DNA from: Chondrus crispus
Lineage: Eukaryota; Rhodophyta; Florideophyceae; Gigartinales; Gigartinaceae
Direction: 5' to 3'
Assembly: GCF_000350225.1 (NCBI RefSeq)
Contig: NW_005178999.1
Span: 8,256 to 72,255, forward strand
Length of the DNA stretch: 64,000 bases
Of this stretch, positions 60,986-64,000 are shown one piece after another (positions within the stretch are counted from its first letter, which is position 1; every line of letters starts with the position of its first letter). A model generated the notes under the pieces. It searched no databases. It was not told the origin of the DNA and saw only the letters and a program-made list of their open reading frames with translations. A program made the translations under genes and the position numbers.

Positions 60986-62051
60986 CTACGGCACGGACGA
61001 CAAGATCTTCTTCGGGGGTTTAAACGAGAATGCCGCCCTGTCCTTGTCGCGGCAGAGTCGGAAGGGGAAGGCGCGTCGATAGATATGACCTCGGCCATAA
61101 TGGGGATGGGAGTAAGATGATGTGAGGGTGGATGGCGTGACAGAGCATGAGTTCGAGGGATTATGGCATACTAGTACTATTTGGCGCGCTCACGTAGGAC
61201 TCCGAATTTCTCACAATTGTTTCTCACAGGTTTTCTCTAACTGCGCACTTTTCGGCAATATTCCTCACAGCTTCATTGCAGAATTCTGTATCTTTTTACA
61301 CCTGTCATACGTATTGCAGAATTTTGAAAAAATCATTGCAGAATTCTGCTTGCGTAAACCCACTATTAGCTCTTCTAGCATTCCAAACGTGTCCGCATCG
61401 CCGTTTGGGGGCTACAGCTATTGAACCACATGTGATTGTCAGTATGAACCTGAAAGGATTACAAAAATGTGTTTTTGATGAACGGCGACTTTTCTGAATA
61501 AGCATCACAGCATATAAACTGGCCTCCGGAGGGGATAGCAGGGTTTTCGGATGGATGTTCAGTCGCATCCAATTCAAGGCGGAAAAGCATCAACGGTTTC
61601 TCCCCACCTTCCACTCTCTATCCATGTACTGCACAAGCATTTATTTTTGACAGCACCTTTGACATTGCTTTTGGCGAACAACATTCATATCTTATTTCCT
61701 ACTGTGTCTTCCATCCTTTGTGGCAATTTGCACTTGAACTTTCACTGAGACAGCGCTGGGCAGTGCCACTATTTGAGGTGTTTCAGTTTTAGTTCAGTGG
61801 TTTATTTTCTGTCATAGCTTGTCGTTCTAGATCCTCGGGAGTCAACAGTTCTTGCGAGATTGCAAGAACAGGAGGCTATCGTTCCGTGCTCTCAACCAAA
61901 GCAACAAAAAGAGATACCTGACATTTAGAATACAGGCTGCGGTCCGCAAGCTGTATGATGGGTTGTACCGTAACGCTTAAAAAGATGCCCCCTATAATTT
62001 ATTTCTCGGTGACCTTTGTAATAATGACGTAACAAAAGGAAACACTTATTT
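60986..62051. other. 1.07 kb intergenic region
   Basis: No gene is seen. Three copies of GCAGAATTNTG occur between 61278 and 61350. A short perfect hairpin (GTTCTTGC, 6-nt loop, GCAAGAAC) sits at 61848-61869, about 180 bp past the ABCF stop codon. Confidence 0.4.
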
Positions 62052-64000
62052 CTACGTTCGGTTCCAGCGCTTCGCGTTCATTTCCTTTGTCTTCCCGCTA
62101 TTAACCCCGCTTCCTCCAAAATTCTTCTTTCGCTTCTGCTTCTTGTCAAGCATTTCTGCCGGTTCTTGTAACACAATCTTAGGAGCATTCTTGATCTCTG
62201 CCACCCCAGGAATAAACCTAGCCTGTAACCTTTCCCTCAGTTCAGAATTCTTTTCCATATAGGACTTGTAGTCTCCATCGTACAAGACCAGCTCTTGCTC
62301 TTCGATTGCCAAGATTTGTGTAGCAACTTGGGAAATCAAGTATCGGTCATGGCTTACTAGCAGCAAGGTGCCGTCGAAATTTTGTAGTGCTTCCTCCAGC
62401 ATTTCTTTTGCTGAAATGGATAGATGATTTCCCGGCTCGTCAAGCACAAGGACATTGGATGGTTCTAGCATAATTTTTGCGAGGGCCAAGCGAGCCTTCT
62501 CACCACCACTCAAAGCCGCAACCTTCTTCTCGACGTCATCTCCCTTGAAGAGGAATTTGCCCAGCAAAGCGCGAATTTCCTCATACCGCATCTCAGTAGG
62601 TGCAGCCTGCCTTAGGGTGTCGAGAACAGTGACGTTGAGCTCAAGCGCATCGGCCTGGTTCTGTTCGTAGTAGGCAAGGGCGATGTTTGTAAGACCCTGG
62701 CATTGTACCGTTCCCTCTTGAGGGTCTTCCTTTCCTGTAATCATTCGTAGAAGAGTGCTCTTGCCCGCTCCGTTCGGGCCGATGAGCGCAATACGATCAC
62801 CTCGTTCTATTGCAATAGATGCGTCCTTGAATAGAGCTCTACCCTCATATCCGTGAGTGACCTCGTCAACGATGACACAGTCTCGTCCGGAGCGAGGTGC
62901 TGGAGGAAACCGGAAGACGAGTGGCTTTCCCTGCCTCGGCGGTCTTCGCACGAGTTGTCCAGTTTTCTCCATGCGCTTGAGCATCTTCTCACGGCTTTTG
63001 ACTTGACTTGAGCGGGCAGGCGTACGTCTGTTTCTCTTGATATAATTCTCCTGTTCCTTAAGGAATTTTTGTTGCCTTTCGAATGCCGCCTCCCATGCTT
63101 TTCGCTGTCTTTTTTTTAGTTTGACATACGTAGAGTAATTTCCTGGATACTCAAATGCCTCCCCTCCTTCAATCTCTACGATCTTTGTGCATACTCGATC
63201 TAGGAACTCCCGGTCATGAGAGACCACAACCATTGGCAGGTTTGACGCTTGGAGAAAAGCTTCAAGCCATTCAACGGACTCGTTGTCGAGATGGTTAGAC
63301 GGCTCGTCGAGCAATAGGAGGTCTGGATCTTGAAGAAGGACCTTGCCTAAGCCAATTCGAACCTTCCAACCGCCGGAGAATGCCGCGACAAGTTTGTCAT
63401 TGTCATCTTCCGTAAAACCCAATCCTGGCATTACCTTATCGATTCTTGCTTCAAGATTCCACGCGCCTTTATCATCACATTTCTGTCGCAGGTCTTCCAA
63501 ACGATTGAGTAACACTTCTAGCTTGTCAAGATCATCACCTGCATCGGATATATGCTTTTCGCAAGTTTTGTATTCTGATAGCAGCGTTTGCTCTTCCACG
63601 AATGCAGACGTAAACTCTTCGCGCAATGTGCGACGAGGATCCAACTCCTCAATAAACTCCTGTCTCAAGAATGAAGCCTTCGTGCGAGTTGATGATCTAA
63701 CCAACTCCCCTGACGTTGGCGGCATGAGCCCAGCGATCATGCGCAATTGAGTAGTCTTTCCACACCCGTTCTCTCCAATTAATCCAACCCGCTCCCCGGT
63801 CTTCACACCCCAAGTCACGCCATTGAGAATAGTTGTATTTCGGAAAGTCATAGTGACATCCTCCAGTCTTATGGATGTGAATTTTTCGCCACCAGAACCA
63901 AAATTCGCTCTCTTCGGATCTGCTAATCGCCCTTCAACCGCATTGCGCTCACCTCGCTTCAATTTCAATGACCGCCGGCGCCCTTGACGCGTAAATTTGT
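62052..64000 (-). CDS. ABCF5: ABCF-type translation ATPase, ABCF5-like (5' end at window edge)
   Basis: Twin ABC ATPase without membrane segments, of the ABCF/EttA/Uup class that acts on ribosomes. NBD1: VGLIGENGCGKTTQLRMIAG (Walker A), FSGGWKVRIGLGKVLLQDPD (signature), LLLLDEPSNHLD (Walker B/D-loop), VVSHDREFL. A P-site tRNA-interacting linker follows, then NBD2: LIGPNGAGKSTLLRMITG, LSGGEKARLALAKIML, VLVLDEPGNHLSIS, VSHDRYLIS. The C-terminus NAKRWNRT matches plant ABCF5, which is predicted to be plastid-located. In NBD2 the usual EPTNHLD reads EPGNHLS. No ATG lies in frame before the right edge, so the N-terminus, probably with a targeting peptide, is outside. Confidence 0.93.
   Translation of the reverse strand, partial: KFTRQGRRRSLKLKRGERNAVEGRLADPKRANFGSGGEKFTSIRLEDVTMTFRNTTILNGVTWGVKTGERVGLIGENGCGKTTQLRMIAGLMPPTSGELVRSSTRTKASFLRQEFIEELDPRRTLREEFTSAFVEEQTLLSEYKTCEKHISDAGDDLDKLEVLLNRLEDLRQKCDDKGAWNLEARIDKVMPGLGFTEDDNDKLVAAFSGGWKVRIGLGKVLLQDPDLLLLDEPSNHLDNESVEWLEAFLQASNLPMVVVSHDREFLDRVCTKIVEIEGGEAFEYPGNYSTYVKLKKRQRKAWEAAFERQQKFLKEQENYIKRNRRTPARSSQVKSREKMLKRMEKTGQLVRRPPRQGKPLVFRFPPAPRSGRDCVIVDEVTHGYEGRALFKDASIAIERGDRIALIGPNGAGKSTLLRMITGKEDPQEGTVQCQGLTNIALAYYEQNQADALELNVTVLDTLRQAAPTEMRYEEIRALLGKFLFKGDDVEKKVAALSGGEKARLALAKIMLEPSNVLVLDEPGNHLSISAKEMLEEALQNFDGTLLLVSHDRYLISQVATQILAIEEQELVLYDGDYKSYMEKNSELRERLQARFIPGVAEIKNAPKIVLQEPAEMLDKKQKRKKNFGGSGVNSGKTKEMNAKRWNRT

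Overview
The window is eukaryotic nuclear DNA, most likely from a red alga with a compact, intron-poor genome of the florideophyte type. This is inferred. The evidence is short intergenic gaps, single-exon genes or genes with one or two small GT-AG introns, several nucleus-encoded plastid proteins (thylakoid-lumen FKBP, fibrillin, FtsH, an ABCF5-like ATPase), a plant-type CCR4 N-terminus and gypsy/chromovirus retroelements. A run of Ns (18091-18414) marks an assembly gap, and genes are cut at both window ends.

Left part (1-39750): housekeeping genes, often in divergent pairs. In order: protein kinase (cut at the left edge), Oca6-like pseudophosphatase, farnesyl diphosphate synthase, Pol III subunit RPC4, CCR4 deadenylase, exosome nuclease DIS3/RRP44, phosducin-like PLP3, ribosomal protein eS24, CCDC12/Cwf18, ARL2, a CBM48+SPRY protein, a gene-poor 3.8 kb stretch holding the gap, an RRM protein, a NIPA-type transporter, lumenal FKBP, a SAM-type mitochondrial carrier, riboflavin kinase, fibrillin, a FabZ-like hotdog protein, a nucleotidyltransferase/JmjC-cupin fusion, a Sel1-repeat protein, FtsH and TAF12. 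I derived the spliced models (DIS3, PLP3, eS24, CCDC12, NIPA, FabZ-like, TAF12) by pairing GT-AG sites with known family sequence. The NIPA gene appears to need a 4-nt microexon.

Middle part (40.2-47.7 kb): a nested DNA-transposon complex. A Tc1-like element (TA duplication, CAGTGCTGGC ends, inverted repeats of over 200 bp) was split inside its left inverted repeat by a 5.8 kb Mutator-like element (9-bp duplication AAACTATAA). The MULE carries a decayed transposase, a J-domain reading frame, a second internal left end, and about 1.7 kb of GC-rich host-like DNA with at least one apparently intact secreted-protein gene.

Right part (47.7-61 kb): an 11.6 kb chromovirus with 5-bp duplications (ACACT), a chromodomain integrase and an unusual antisense two-ORF cassette before its 3' LTR. 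It is followed by a DDE transposase relic and a diverged solo LTR. The window closes with an ABCF5-like gene (62052 to the right edge).

The most unusual items are the nucleotidyltransferase/JmjC fusion, the host-DNA-carrying composite MULE, the CBM48/SPRY protein, the microexon and the antisense cassette.
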